From the NCBI GenBank assembly GCA_046349515.1, contig JAXMCE010000014.1:1-64000 (forward strand): a stretch of DNA of 64,000 nt. The letters run 5' to 3'. The notes beneath the pieces were generated by a model. The model was not told the DNA's origin. It ran no database searches and saw only the letters and a program-made list of their open reading frames with translations. The position numbers were made by a program, and so were the translations under genes. Each line of letters starts with the position of its first letter. Position 1 is the stretch's first letter. Shown here one piece after another: positions 16,364-26,306 of this stretch. The DNA is from JBGPGW01 sp046349515. GTDB lineage: Bacteria; Pseudomonadota; Alphaproteobacteria; CADEGL01.

Positions 16364-17938
16364 ATGGCGGGGGAAGCAATCGATCAGATCCAGCGTCTTG
16401 AGCTGTTGCAAGTGGCGGACGCTGTCGCGCGTGACAAGAGCATCGACCGCGAGGAAGTTATTGTGGCCATGGAGCAGGCCATTCAAAAGGCCGGGCGCTC
16501 GAAATACGGCCACGAGCACGACATTCGGGCACAGATCGATCGCAAGACCGGCGAAATCAAACTTTACCGCTACCGCGAAGTTGTGGAGACGGTCGAGAAC
16601 GAAGCGACCCAATTGACTTTGAGCGATGCGCAGCACATCGACCCGAACGTGCAAGTCGGGGGCTTCCTCATCGATCCCTTGCCGCCGATCGACTTCGGCC
16701 GCGTGGCAGCGCAGACGGCGAAGCAAGTCATCGTCCAGAAGGTGCGCGAGGCGGAGCGTCAGCGGCAGTACCTCGAATACCGCGACCGCGTGACCGAAAT
16801 CGTCCACGGTCTGGTCAAGCGAATCGAATTCGGCAACATCCTGGTCGACCTCGGGCGTGCCGAGGCCATCATTCGCCGCGAGGAGTTGATTCCCCGCGAG
16901 ACGTTCCGGCAAGGCGACCGGGTCCGCGCCTATATCGAGGACGTGCGCGAGGAGCCGCGTGGCCCGCAGATTTTCCTCTCGCGGACCCATCCGCAATTCA
17001 TGGCCAAGCTGTTCGCGCAGGAGGTGCCGGAAATCTACGACGGAATCATTGAAATCAAGGCCGTCGCGCGCGATCCGGGAAGTCGCGCGAAGATCGCGGT
17101 TCTGTCCCACGATTCGAGCATCGATCCCGTCGGCGCGTGCGTCGGCATGCGTGGGAGTCGCGTGCAGGCCGTCGTGGGAGAGCTGCAGGGCGAGAAGATT
17201 GATATCATTCCGTGGTCGGTCGACCCCGCCACGTTCGTCGTCAACGCGCTAGCGCCCGCCGAAGTAACGAAGGTCGTCCTCGACGAAGAAGCGCATCGGA
17301 TCGATGTCATCGTGCCCGATGAGCAATTGAGTTTGGCCATCGGACGGCGGGGACAGAATGTGCGCTTGGCCTCCCAGCTCACAGGTTGGGAGATCGACAT
17401 CATGACCGAAGCCGAGGAATCGGAGCAGCGCACAAAGGAGTTTCGCGAGCGCTCGCAGACCTTCATCGATGCGCTCGATGTTGATGACGTCATCGCACAT
17501 CTCCTGGTGACCGAGGGGTTTTCGACCGTCGAGGATGTGGCATTCGTACCGCTCGAGGATTTGGCGTCGATCGAAGGATTCGATGAATCGGTCGCGGGCG
17601 AATTGAAGGAGCGGGCGCAGAAATTTCTCGCGGAGAGGGAAGAGGAATTGATGAAGCGTTGTAAGGAATTGGGCATCAGTGAGGATTTGGCGACGGTCCC
17701 CGGCCTCAACACCGCGATGGTGGTCGCCTTGGGCGAGGCGGGGATCAAGACACGCGACGATCTTGCCGATCTCGCCTCCGACGAGCTGATCGACAAGGAC
17801 CAGGGCGCCCTGAGGGCGTTTGGGCTTACGCAGGACAGCGCGAATGCCATCATCATGGCGGCGCGCGCGCATTGGTTCGGCGACGACGCCGCTTCCGCCG
17901 GGGCTGATGCCGCGGCGTCGGGCGAGAGTGCCGCCTGA
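16364..17938 (+). CDS. nusA: Transcription termination/antitermination factor NusA
   Basis: This 524-residue protein has the NusA N-terminal RNA-polymerase-binding domain (about 1-125), an S1 domain (about 130-200), two KH domains (about 230-345, with 'CVGMRGSRVQAVVGELQGEKI' and 'AIGRRGQNVRLASQL'), and two C-terminal acidic helix-hairpin-helix repeats (about 360-500). It modulates pausing, termination and antitermination. It starts 5 bases after the rimP stop. The acidic repeats match the autoinhibitory AR1/AR2 modules. Confidence 0.96.
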   Translation: MAGEAIDQIQRLELLQVADAVARDKSIDREEVIVAMEQAIQKAGRSKYGHEHDIRAQIDRKTGEIKLYRYREVVETVENEATQLTLSDAQHIDPNVQVGGFLIDPLPPIDFGRVAAQTAKQVIVQKVREAERQRQYLEYRDRVTEIVHGLVKRIEFGNILVDLGRAEAIIRREELIPRETFRQGDRVRAYIEDVREEPRGPQIFLSRTHPQFMAKLFAQEVPEIYDGIIEIKAVARDPGSRAKIAVLSHDSSIDPVGACVGMRGSRVQAVVGELQGEKIDIIPWSVDPATFVVNALAPAEVTKVVLDEEAHRIDVIVPDEQLSLAIGRRGQNVRLASQLTGWEIDIMTEAEESEQRTKEFRERSQTFIDALDVDDVIAHLLVTEGFSTVEDVAFVPLEDLASIEGFDESVAGELKERAQKFLAEREEELMKRCKELGISEDLATVPGLNTAMVVALGEAGIKTRDDLADLASDELIDKDQGALRAFGLTQDSANAIIMAARAHWFGDDAASAGADAAASGESAA

Positions 17939-17953
17939 GAGATCGGAACAGTG

Positions 17954-18577
17954 ATGGTCGTAGAGCCCAGTCCCCTTGCCGAATCGTCCCGGCGCCCCGT
18001 GCGTCTGGAGGCAGAGCGACGTTGCATCGTGACGGGCCAATCGCGCTCCAAGGCTGAACTCGTCCGGTTCGTGCTTGGTCCCGACGGCGACGTCGTGCCG
18101 GACCTCGCGGGTTCGCTGCCGGGCCGAGGCGCATGGGTCACGGCTGATCGCCGGATGCTCGAGCGGGCCTCGAAGGCGGCGGCGTTCAATCGGGCATTCG
18201 AGGCGTCGGCCAAGGTCCCGACGGACCTCGCTGGGACGGTCGAGCGTTGTCTTGTTGCGCGGTGTCTCGATCGGCTGCGGCTCGCGCGCCGGGCGGGTGC
18301 CGTCGCGGTTGGTGCCATGGCCGTCGAGCGGTGGCTCCGGGCGGAACGCGTGGCTATTCTTCTGGTGGCGCCCGGTACCGGTAACAGGCGCCGGGATCCG
18401 GCGTCAGACGAGAAGCCCCGGGTCGTCACGGTTTTATCGGCGGAGGAATTGGGGTCCGTGTTCGGCTGGTCCAATGTCGCCCGTCTTGCGGTGGCGCCAG
18501 GTGGCTTTGCCGAGGGGATCGCCGTCGATCTCCACCGCCTCGCGGGATTCCGCGACGGCGTCGCGCAGGTGATGTAA
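17954..18577 (+). CDS. YlxR family RNA-binding protein with L7Ae-like domain
   Basis: This protein of about 207 residues has an N-terminal YlxR domain (DUF448; 'ERRCIVTGQSRSKAELVRFV', 'GRGAWVTADRRMLERA') fused to a C-terminal L7Ae/L30e-like fold ('LRLARRAGAVAVGAMAVERWL'). Such fusions are usual between nusA and infB in alphaproteobacteria. RNA binding is likely; a target is not known to me. ATG 17954 and GTG 17951 are equivalent starts. Confidence 0.85.
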   Translation: MVVEPSPLAESSRRPVRLEAERRCIVTGQSRSKAELVRFVLGPDGDVVPDLAGSLPGRGAWVTADRRMLERASKAAAFNRAFEASAKVPTDLAGTVERCLVARCLDRLRLARRAGAVAVGAMAVERWLRAERVAILLVAPGTGNRRRDPASDEKPRVVTVLSAEELGSVFGWSNVARLAVAPGGFAEGIAVDLHRLAGFRDGVAQVM

Positions 18578-18619
18578 GCTTCTGTCGTGTGAAGGACGTT
18601 TCGAAGCGACTGAGTCGAT

Positions 18620-21247
18620 ATGAGTGAGACAAGCGAAAAAGATCCGAAACAGCCGCTAAAGCTTGCGCGCTCGGGCCGCCTTGAGCTGCGCAAGACCGTC
18701 GAGCACGGCCAGGTGCGCCAGAGCTTTTCCCATGGGCGCACCAAGACCGTCGCGGTCGAGGTCAAGAAGAAGCGGAGTTTTGCAAGCGCGCCGAGCGCCC
18801 GCGCGACGACTCCGCCCGTGGCTGAAGCGCCCCCTGAGGCGCCCGCTCCGGTCGAGGAGCGGCGGACGACCGCGCGCGTCCTCACCGAAGAGGAGCGTGC
18901 TGCGCGCGTCCGCGCCTTGCGGGGTGCGATCGGCGGCGAGGACGAGACCGCTCAGCGCCGGACACAGCATGACGCGGCGCGGCGCGCGCGCGACGAAGCC
19001 CAGCGCGTTGTCGAAGCGGAGCAGGCGCGGGAGGCTGCCGAAGCGGAATTGCAACGCGCCGCTCGGCCCGAGGCAGAGGACAGCCGGCGCGCCCAACCGG
19101 AAACCGCTCGTCCGGAAGACGGTTCGCGCCGGGCACAGGACGAGGCGCGTCGCGCAAGCGAGGAAGCTCGACGGCGCTCGGAGGAGGATCTGCGGCGGCG
19201 GACAACGGAGCGCATCGCGGCACGCCTCACGGGTAAGGACGAAACGGCCGTGGTCGCGGTTGAGGAAGAGGAGGAGGCGCCCGCCAAGCGGGCGAAGACG
19301 GCGGCTCGCCGTCCGGCGCCCGTGCCCCGGCGGACGGAGCCACGTCGTCGATCCGGCAAGCTGACGGTGGTCGAGGCGCTCAGCGCCGAAGAAGAGCTCG
19401 AAAAGACGCGCAGCCTTGCGTCTGTCCGCCGAGCGCGTGAGCGCGAGCGGCTCAAGATGAAGGCCGCCATCAGCGATCAGCCGTCCAAGATCTTTCGCGA
19501 AGTCGTCATTCCCGAGACGATTACCGTCCAGGACCTTGCGAACCGCATGGCAGAGCGAAGTGCGGATGTCGTCAAATCGCTCATGAACATGGGCGTCATG
19601 GCGACGATCAATCAGCCGATCGATGCCGATACGGCGGAGCTCGTCGTCGCGGAATTCGGACATCGTGCGCGGCGTGTTGCCGAATCGGACATCGAAATCG
19701 GCCTTTCGGGTGACACCGATGCCGATTCGTCGCTCGTTCCGCGGCCGCCTGTCGTCACGATCATGGGTCATGTCGACCACGGCAAGACGAGCCTGCTCGA
19801 TGCGTTGCGGAAAACGGATGTCGCCGCACACGAGGCCGGCGGCATTACTCAGCACATCGGCGCGTATCAGGTGACGCTCGAATCGGGCCGCCAGATCACG
19901 TTCATCGACACGCCCGGCCACGAGGCCTTCACGTCGATGCGCGCGCGCGGTGCCAAGGTGACGGACATTGTCGTCTTGGTCGTCGCGGCGGATGATGGCG
20001 TTCAACCGCAGACAGTCGAAGCCATCCATCACGCGCGCGCGGCCAAGGTCCCGATGATCGTCGCGATCAACAAGATCGACAAGCCCGGATCCAATGCGTC
20101 ACGCGTGCGAAACGAACTCCTCCAGCACGAGGTCGTGACCGAGGAATTCGGCGGTGACGTTCTTGCGGTCGAGGTCTCGGCGACGAAGGCGACGAATCTC
20201 GACAAACTGGAGGAGGCCATTCTCCTTCAAGCCGAGATTCTGGAGCTCACGGCGAATCCCGACCGCCCGGCCCAGGGCGTGGTCGTCGAATCCAAGCTCG
20301 AGCGCGGCCGCGGCTCTGTTGCGACCGTCCTCATCCAACGCGGCACCCTTCACTCCGGCGACATCTTCATCGCAGGCAGCGAATGGGGGCGGGCCCGCGC
20401 GCTCTACAACGACAAAGGCCAGGCGATCGACGCGGCCGGGCCGTCCGTGCCGGTCGAGGTCTTGGGCCTCAATGGCACGCCCGACGCCGGCGACGAATTC
20501 GCCGTCGTCGACAGTGAGGCCCGCGCGCGCGAGGTCGCCGAATTTCGTCAGCGGCGAACGCGCCTCGCGCGGGCAGGCGCCGGAGGGCGCAGCACCGTCG
20601 AGCAGATGTTCTCGACCCTCGGCGGGGGCGGCACCAAGAAACTTCCCGTGGTCGTGAAGGCGGATGTGCAGGGTTCCGTGGAGGCCATCGCCGGGGCGCT
20701 CACGAAGCTCGGGACGGAGGAGGTGGCGCCGGTCGTGCTGCACTCCGGTGTCGGCGGAATCACCGAGTCCGACGTGGTCCTCGCCAAGGCCTCGGGCGGA
20801 GTCATCATCGGGTTCAATGTTCGCGCCGTGCCCCAGGCCCGGGAGCTCGCGCGCCGCGACGGCATTCAGATTCGCTACTACAGCATCATTTACGACGTCA
20901 TTGACGACGTGAAGGCGTATCTCTCGGGAATGCTCGCGCCGACGATGCGCGAGCGGCTCATCGGCAATGCCGAGATCCGCGAGGTCTTCGACATCAGCAA
21001 GGCTGGACGGATTGCGGGCTGCCGCGTCACCGAAGGCGTCATCCGGCGCAATGCCAAGTTCAGGTTGCTGCGGGACAGCATCGTGATCCATGAAGGACCT
21101 TTGAAGAGCCTCAAGCACTTCAAGGAAGATGTTCGCGAGATCAAGGAAGGCCTCGAATGCGGCATGGCCTTCGATGGATTCCAGGACATCCGGCAAGGGG
21201 ATGTCATCGAGTGCTACGAAGTCGAGGAAATCGCTCGCGTACTCTGA
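18620..21247 (+). CDS. infB: Translation initiation factor IF-2
   Basis: This 875-residue GTPase brings fMet-tRNA to the 30S P-site. The N-terminal third (about 1-280) is a charged, Ala/Arg/Glu-rich, probably coiled-coil segment. The conserved core follows: IF2N (about 290-345), the G domain with 'GHVDHGKTSLLDAL' (about 381-394), 'DTPGHEAF' and 'NKID', domain II, IF2c ('VVVKADVQGSVEAI') and the C-terminal fMet-tRNA-binding domain. An ATG start with modest Shine-Dalgarno is used. Length and order are normal for the class. Confidence 0.96.
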   Translation: MSETSEKDPKQPLKLARSGRLELRKTVEHGQVRQSFSHGRTKTVAVEVKKKRSFASAPSARATTPPVAEAPPEAPAPVEERRTTARVLTEEERAARVRALRGAIGGEDETAQRRTQHDAARRARDEAQRVVEAEQAREAAEAELQRAARPEAEDSRRAQPETARPEDGSRRAQDEARRASEEARRRSEEDLRRRTTERIAARLTGKDETAVVAVEEEEEAPAKRAKTAARRPAPVPRRTEPRRRSGKLTVVEALSAEEELEKTRSLASVRRARERERLKMKAAISDQPSKIFREVVIPETITVQDLANRMAERSADVVKSLMNMGVMATINQPIDADTAELVVAEFGHRARRVAESDIEIGLSGDTDADSSLVPRPPVVTIMGHVDHGKTSLLDALRKTDVAAHEAGGITQHIGAYQVTLESGRQITFIDTPGHEAFTSMRARGAKVTDIVVLVVAADDGVQPQTVEAIHHARAAKVPMIVAINKIDKPGSNASRVRNELLQHEVVTEEFGGDVLAVEVSATKATNLDKLEEAILLQAEILELTANPDRPAQGVVVESKLERGRGSVATVLIQRGTLHSGDIFIAGSEWGRARALYNDKGQAIDAAGPSVPVEVLGLNGTPDAGDEFAVVDSEARAREVAEFRQRRTRLARAGAGGRSTVEQMFSTLGGGGTKKLPVVVKADVQGSVEAIAGALTKLGTEEVAPVVLHSGVGGITESDVVLAKASGGVIIGFNVRAVPQARELARRDGIQIRYYSIIYDVIDDVKAYLSGMLAPTMRERLIGNAEIREVFDISKAGRIAGCRVTEGVIRRNAKFRLLRDSIVIHEGPLKSLKHFKEDVREIKEGLECGMAFDGFQDIRQGDVIECYEVEEIARVL

Positions 21248-21333
21248 CGTTTCCCTCGTAGCGGTGGCACGCCCGCGGCGTCGAATGCCGCCGTCGTGAT
21301 CAATCTCATATTCCGTGCTGGGCGCACGGGCGG

Positions 21334-21765
21334 ATGATGATGAAAGGCGCAGAACCCAGTCAGCGGCAGTTGCGCGTCGGGGAGCTGGTGCGACATGCGC
21401 TCGTCGACGTGATCGCTCGAGCCAATTTCCGGGACCCCGTTCTCGCGGACGTCACTGTCACGATAACCGAAGTCAGCATGAGTCCCGACTTGCGCCACGC
21501 AACGGCGTTCGTCACGCCGTTTGGCTCCGGCGATGCGGCGGCCATTGTCGCCGCGCTCAATCGTGCGGCATCCTATCTGCGCCATCAGATCGCCGACGCT
21601 GTGCGGCTTCGCTACCTGCCTGATCTTCGGTTCACCGAAGACAAGACGTTCGCTTATGCGAGCCGCATCGATGAGCTTCTGCGCCGGCCCGATGTGGCGC
21701 GCGACCTCGTGCCGCCACCGCCGCCCTCTCGCCGACGGCGCAAGGTGCGCCCTGGGGGGGCTTGA
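21334..21765 (+). CDS. rbfA: Ribosome-binding factor A
   Basis: This 143-residue KH-type protein has 'RQLRVGELVRHALVDVIAR' at the N-terminus and 'VTVTITEVSMSPDLRHATAFVTPFG' in the middle. RbfA binds helix 1 of 16S rRNA late in 30S assembly. Three consecutive ATG codons at 21334 make the exact start ambiguous by two residues. The C-terminus is Pro/Arg-rich. truB begins immediately after its stop. Confidence 0.94.
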   Translation: MMMKGAEPSQRQLRVGELVRHALVDVIARANFRDPVLADVTVTITEVSMSPDLRHATAFVTPFGSGDAAAIVAALNRAASYLRHQIADAVRLRYLPDLRFTEDKTFAYASRIDELLRRPDVARDLVPPPPPSRRRRKVRPGGA

Positions 21766-21766
21766 G

Positions 21767-22690
21767 TTGGGCCGTCGCAAGGGCGAGGACATCAGCGGCT
21801 GGCTCATCGTTGACAAGCCGGTTGCAATGACGTCGGCTGGCGCCGTCGCGATGGCGCGCCGTTTGTTCGGAGCGCGGAAGACTGGGCATGCCGGCACGCT
21901 CGATCCGTTGGCGACCGGTGTCCTGCCGATTGCATTCGGCGAAGCCACAAAAACAATTCCTTACGTCGTCGCGGCGGATAAGCACTACAGCTTCACGATC
22001 CGCTGGGGCGAATCGCGGACGACGGACGACGCCGAGGGCGGCGTGCTCGAGACCTCGTCCGTTCGGCCCTCGGAGGCGGCCATGCGATCCGCCTTGCCCC
22101 GTTTCGTCGGTACGATCAATCAAAGACCCCCCGCCTTCTCCGCGATCAAGATCGCGGGGAAGCGGGCCTATGATCTTGCGCGCGCCGACGAACCGCTCAC
22201 CCTCGCCGAGAGGCCGGTCAAGATCGGCCGTTTCGAACTGACGGGCGTGGTCGACGGCGATCATGCCCGGTTCGAGGTCGAATGCGGAAAGGGCACCTAT
22301 GTCCGGAGCCTGGCCCGGGACTTGGCCCTCGCCCTCGACACGGTCGGGCACGTCGTTCAGTTGCGACGCCACCGGGTGGGTGCGTTCCGTGAAGATTCGG
22401 CGATTTCTCTAGCAGATCTAGCCGAGGTCGGGCATAGTGCAGTGCACAAACAGCACCTCATCCCGGTCGAGACCGCGCTGGACGACATCCCGGCTCTGGC
22501 CCTGACCGAGGAGGAGGCCGAGCGGCTTCGTCATGGCCGGGCGGTGGAGGTGCTCCGCACATCCGATCGCGCTCTCTTGGGGCAGGTCGGCGACGGCGCG
22601 ATCATTTGGGCGCAATCGGCGGGGCGAGCGGTTGCGCTCACCCGTGTCGACGGCCACCAAATCAGGCCCGTGCGGATCCTGAACCTTTAG
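21767..22690 (+). CDS. truB: tRNA pseudouridine(55) synthase TruB
   Basis: This 307-residue enzyme has the catalytic-Asp motif 'HAGTLDPLATGVLPIAFGEATK', plus 'RPPAFSAIKIAGKRAYDLAR' and 'GTYVRSLARDLA'. A C-terminal TruB_C region follows. It makes pseudouridine 55 in the T-loop of tRNAs. The TTG at 21767, one base after the rbfA stop, directly precedes the conserved 'GWLIVDKP'; ATG starts further upstream lie within rbfA in another frame. Confidence 0.94.
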   Translation: MGRRKGEDISGWLIVDKPVAMTSAGAVAMARRLFGARKTGHAGTLDPLATGVLPIAFGEATKTIPYVVAADKHYSFTIRWGESRTTDDAEGGVLETSSVRPSEAAMRSALPRFVGTINQRPPAFSAIKIAGKRAYDLARADEPLTLAERPVKIGRFELTGVVDGDHARFEVECGKGTYVRSLARDLALALDTVGHVVQLRRHRVGAFREDSAISLADLAEVGHSAVHKQHLIPVETALDDIPALALTEEEAERLRHGRAVEVLRTSDRALLGQVGDGAIIWAQSAGRAVALTRVDGHQIRPVRILNL

Positions 22691-22704
22691 AAGAGGGATA
22701 GACG

Positions 22705-22974
22705 ATGTCGATTAGTGCGACTCGGAAGTCTGAGTTGGTGAAGGAGTACGCTCGGAAGGATGGCGATACCGGATCACCGGAAGTGCAGGTGGCCATCTTG
22801 TCGGAGCGAATCAAGAATCTGACCGATCATCTCAATCTGCATAAGAAGGATCTGCATTCGCGTCGTGGCCTTCTTGTCTTGGTTGGCCAGCGGCGGCGCT
22901 TGCTCGACTACCTGAAGGATCGGGATCGGGGGCGCTACGAATCGGTCGTTGAACGCCTGGGTCTGCGGCGATAG
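22705..22974 (+). CDS. rpsO: 30S ribosomal protein S15
   Basis: A standard 89-residue S15 with 'GSPEVQVAILSERIKNLTDHLNLHKKDLHSR'-type core (positions about 22-52) and 'RRRLLDYLKDRDRGRYESVVERLGLR' at the end. It binds the 16S rRNA central domain. It lies 14 bases after truB with GAGG upstream, and is followed by pnp in the usual order. Confidence 0.97.
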   Translation: MSISATRKSELVKEYARKDGDTGSPEVQVAILSERIKNLTDHLNLHKKDLHSRRGLLVLVGQRRRLLDYLKDRDRGRYESVVERLGLRR

Positions 22975-22981
22975 AAGGCGC

Positions 22982-23003
22982 CGCGCCATGAAAGTCCGGC
23001 GCG
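22982..23003 (+). repeat. Hairpin in the rpsO-pnp spacer
   Basis: CGCGCC (22982-22987) pairs with GGCGCG (22998-23003) across a 10-base loop. No T-run follows, so it is not an intrinsic terminator. In enterobacteria, RNase III cleaves a hairpin in the pnp leader for autoregulation; whether this one serves that purpose is untested. The rest of the 218-base spacer shows no gene. Confidence 0.3.
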
Positions 23004-23192
23004 AACACGGCGGCCTGCCCGATCATCGGTTGCCAGGGGCGGCACGCGTTGTCAGTCGTGTCAGGCGTTCGTTGACGTTGTCACAAATTGTACGTCCAGC
23101 GGCGACCGATCGGCGTTCGATTGCGCGGGAGGTCGCGCATCATTGATTGCTTCGCCGTCGATCCGACGCTGGCGCGGAATTGAAAGGAATGA

Positions 23193-25349
23193 ATGGAAAT
23201 GTTCAACATTTGTCGCAAGGAAATCGAGTGGGGCGGGCGCAAGCTAGTCTTGGAGACTGGGCGCATCGGTCGCCAGGCGGATGGATCGGTTCTTGTCTCG
23301 TACGGCGAGACGGCCGTGCTGTGCACGGCGGTGGCCCAGAAGCAGCCACGGGAGGGGGTCGACTTCTTCCCTCTCACCGTCAACTATCAGGAGAAGACGT
23401 TCGCGGCTGGCAAGATCCCAGGCGGCTTCTTCAAGCGCGAAGGCCGTCCGACGGAAAAGGAAGTTCTCACCTCCCGTTTGATTGACCGCCCCATTCGGCC
23501 GCTCTTCGCGTCTGGGTTCCGCAACGAGACGCAAGTCGTCGCAACGACGCTCAGCCACGATCTCGAGAATGATCCCGATATCGTGGCCATGATTGGCACG
23601 TCGGCGGCCCTCACGATCTCGGGAATTCCGTTCCTCGGTCCGATCGGCGCGTGTCGCGTCGGGTACATCGACGGGCGGTACGTGCTCAATCCTCAAATGG
23701 ACGAGATGCCGAACTCGTCGCTCGATCTCGTCGTCGCGGGCACGGCTGAAGGCGTTCTCATGGTGGAATCGGAAGCTCGCGAGCTTCCCGAGGACGTCAT
23801 GCTGGGCGCAGTCATGTTCGGCTTCGAGCAGTTCCAGACTGTCATTCAGGCGATCATTTCCTTTGCCGAACGCTGCGCCAAGGAGCCATGGCCGCTCAAG
23901 GCGCCGCCGGCGGACGACGAAGCGTTGCTTGGCCGGGTCAAGGCGCTTGCCGTCGACGGTCTTCGTGATGCCTATCGCGAGACGGTGAAGCAGGCGCGCG
24001 TCGAGAAGGTCTCGGGCGTCAAGGTCGCCGCGGTCGAAAGCTTGGTCGCCGAAGGCGTCGAGTCGCAGCGCGTCTCCTCGTTCCTCAAGAAGGTGGAACA
24101 GGACATCGTTCGTGGCCAGATTATCGAGACGGGTCGGCGGATCGATGGGCGCGACACGGCGACGGTCCGCCCGATCACGGTCGAAGTTGGCGTGCTCTCG
24201 CGCGCCCATGGCAGCGCGCTCTTCACGCGCGGCGAAACGCAGGCCCTGGTCGTGACGACCTTGGGAACCGGCCAGGACGAGCAGATCATCGATGCGCTCG
24301 AGGGCGAGTACCGCGAGCATTTCATGCTGCACTACAACTTCCCGCCCTATTCGGTCGGCGAAGTCGGCCGCATGGGTGCGCCGGGCCGTCGCGAGGTCGG
24401 GCACGGGAAGCTGGCCTGGCGCGCGATCCGACCGCTCCTGCCGAGCAAGGAGGCGTTCCCGTACACCATCCGCGTGGTGTCGGAGATCACCGAATCGAAC
24501 GGCTCGAGCTCCATGGCGACCGTGTGCGGCACGTCCTTGTCGCTCATGGACGCAGGCGTCCCGCTGCCGCATCCGGTCGCGGGCATCGCCATGGGTCTTA
24601 TCAAGGACGGCGATCGGTTCGCGGTCCTTTCGGACATCCTCGGTGATGAAGACCATTTGGGAGACATGGACTTCAAGGTCGCGGGGACCTCGGCCGGCGT
24701 CACGTCGCTTCAGATGGACATCAAGATCACAAGCATCACGCGCGAGATCATGGAGATTGCGCTGCGCCAGGCGCGTGATGGCCGTTTGCACATCCTTGGA
24801 GAAATGGCCAAGGCGCTAGAGGGTGCTCGCGAAGGAATTAGCCGGCACGCGCCGCGCATCGTGACGATCCACATTCCGAAGGACCGCATCCGCGAGGTCA
24901 TCGGATCAGGCGGCAAGGTCATCCGCGAGATCGTCGAGGTGACGGGCGCCAAGATCGACATTGAGGACGATGGCACGGTCAAGGTGGCCGCTGTCGACGC
25001 AAAGTCGATCGATGCGGCGGTCACCTGGATCCGCAACATCATTGCGGAGCCGGAGGTCGGCGTGATCTACACAGGAAAGGTTGTGAAGATCACGGACTTC
25101 GGCGCGTTCGTTAATTTCCTCGGCGCGCGGGATGGTCTCGTCCACATCTCGGAGCTCGCGCCTCAGCGCGTGAAGAAAGTGACCGACGTCGTCCAGGAAG
25201 GCGACATGGTCAAGGTGAAGTGCATCGGCCTTGATGATCGCGGCAAGGTTCGCCTGTCGATGAAGGTCGTCAATCAGCAGACGGGCGAAGAGATCGTCGC
25301 CCAGCCTCCGGAGCCAGGCCATGACGGCGGAGGGCGGGCCCAGGCCTAG
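23193..25349 (+). CDS. pnp: Polyribonucleotide nucleotidyltransferase (PNPase)
   Basis: This 718-residue enzyme has two RNase PH domains (about 10-145 and 320-460), a linking helical domain, a KH domain ('IGSGGKVIREIVEVTGAKIDI', about 570-590) and an S1 domain (about 625-695). It is a 3'-5' phosphorolytic exonuclease. It starts at ATG 23193; the ATG two codons later (23199) may be the true start. The Ala/Gly-rich tail is short, so no extended RNase E-binding tail is seen. Confidence 0.96.
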   Translation: MEMFNICRKEIEWGGRKLVLETGRIGRQADGSVLVSYGETAVLCTAVAQKQPREGVDFFPLTVNYQEKTFAAGKIPGGFFKREGRPTEKEVLTSRLIDRPIRPLFASGFRNETQVVATTLSHDLENDPDIVAMIGTSAALTISGIPFLGPIGACRVGYIDGRYVLNPQMDEMPNSSLDLVVAGTAEGVLMVESEARELPEDVMLGAVMFGFEQFQTVIQAIISFAERCAKEPWPLKAPPADDEALLGRVKALAVDGLRDAYRETVKQARVEKVSGVKVAAVESLVAEGVESQRVSSFLKKVEQDIVRGQIIETGRRIDGRDTATVRPITVEVGVLSRAHGSALFTRGETQALVVTTLGTGQDEQIIDALEGEYREHFMLHYNFPPYSVGEVGRMGAPGRREVGHGKLAWRAIRPLLPSKEAFPYTIRVVSEITESNGSSSMATVCGTSLSLMDAGVPLPHPVAGIAMGLIKDGDRFAVLSDILGDEDHLGDMDFKVAGTSAGVTSLQMDIKITSITREIMEIALRQARDGRLHILGEMAKALEGAREGISRHAPRIVTIHIPKDRIREVIGSGGKVIREIVEVTGAKIDIEDDGTVKVAAVDAKSIDAAVTWIRNIIAEPEVGVIYTGKVVKITDFGAFVNFLGARDGLVHISELAPQRVKKVTDVVQEGDMVKVKCIGLDDRGKVRLSMKVVNQQTGEEIVAQPPEPGHDGGGRAQA

Positions 25350-25370
25350 GACGGAGAGGCGAGCGGAAAA

Positions 25371-25396
25371 GGACGGCATGGCCGTCCTTTTTTGCT
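25371..25396 (+). terminator. Intrinsic terminator after pnp
   Basis: GGACGGC (25371-25377), loop ATG, GCCGTCC (25381-25387), then TTTTTTGCTTTT. A perfect 7-bp GC-rich stem with a tight loop and a U-run closes the rimP-pnp operon. It ends only 8 bases before the next gene's ATG. Confidence 0.9.
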
Positions 25397-25403
25397 TTTC
25401 CCC

Positions 25404-26156
25404 ATGTCACCTTCGGGCCTGCCGTCGCTCGACCTGCCGAAGGTCATCGGTCACCGGGGCGCAAGCCGTCGCGCGCCGGAGAATACTCTCGCCGGAATCC
25501 GCATGGCGGCGCGTCTCGGCATCGCCTGGGTGGAATTCGATGTCCGGCTGACCGCGGACGGCGTGCCGGTCCTCTTTCACGATGCGATGCTCGAGCGGAC
25601 GACGAATGGCTGCGGTGCCGTGGTGGCGCACGGCCTCGAGCCGCTTCGCCGGCTCGACGCGGGCGCATGGTTTGGTCCCGCATTTCGGGGCGAGCGCATC
25701 CCCACGCTCAAAGAGGCCATCGAGGTCCTCGATGAGCTTGGCCTTGGCGCGAACGTCGAAATCAAGCCCGAGGAGGGGCGCGGAGCCGAAGCGGGCCGGG
25801 CGGTGCTCTCCGTGCTCGCGCGGCACTGGCCGCGGAAGAGGCCCTACCCCGTCGTTTCGTCGTTCGATTGGAGCGTCCTCGCGACGATCGCTGCGGAGGC
25901 GCCCGGCTGGCCATTGGGACTTCTCATGGCCCGGCCGCACCGTGAATGGCGGGCCTGGGCGAATCGGGTGAAAGCAGCCACGATTCACTGCGGGGCGCGG
26001 GGCCTCGACAAGCGGGCGATTTCGACCTTGAAGCGGGCCCGTCTGCCGTTGGTCCTCTACACGGTCAACGGCATCGCCCGTGCCAGGCAGCTCTTGGCTT
26101 GGGGGGCCGACAGCCTCATCTCGGATGTCCCGGACCGTCTCTTGGCAGCCGTGTGA
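25404..26156 (+). CDS. Glycerophosphodiester phosphodiesterase family protein
   Basis: A cytoplasmic GDPD TIM barrel of 250 residues, close in size to UgpQ. 'VIGHRGASRRAPENT' holds the His/Arg pair and first Glu, 'VEFDVRLTADGVPVLFHD' the metal-binding Glu/Asp and second His, and 'GANVEIKPE' the lysine region. It should split glycerophosphodiesters into glycerol-3-phosphate and an alcohol. The ATG at 25404 was chosen because the alternative TTG at 25392 lies in the terminator U-run. No ugp transporter genes are nearby. Confidence 0.88.
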   Translation: MSPSGLPSLDLPKVIGHRGASRRAPENTLAGIRMAARLGIAWVEFDVRLTADGVPVLFHDAMLERTTNGCGAVVAHGLEPLRRLDAGAWFGPAFRGERIPTLKEAIEVLDELGLGANVEIKPEEGRGAEAGRAVLSVLARHWPRKRPYPVVSSFDWSVLATIAAEAPGWPLGLLMARPHREWRAWANRVKAATIHCGARGLDKRAISTLKRARLPLVLYTVNGIARARQLLAWGADSLISDVPDRLLAAV

Positions 26157-26306
26157 TTTGGCATGATCGACTGGTTTTTTTGCCCGACCGTCCATATATA
26201 GACCCATTCACGGAAACTCGGGGGTATTGGTCGCGTTTCGTTCTCGCGGGCCGCGCCTGCCAGTAGTCGTCACGGGTGGTCTGGGAAGCGCGGCGAAGCG
26301 TGCACT

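Noticed and set aside
17035..18885. 616-codon open frame antisense to nusA, ylxR and the start of infB
   Set aside because: Ser/Arg/Thr-rich low-complexity product spanning three well-supported genes; a typical high-GC antisense artefact.
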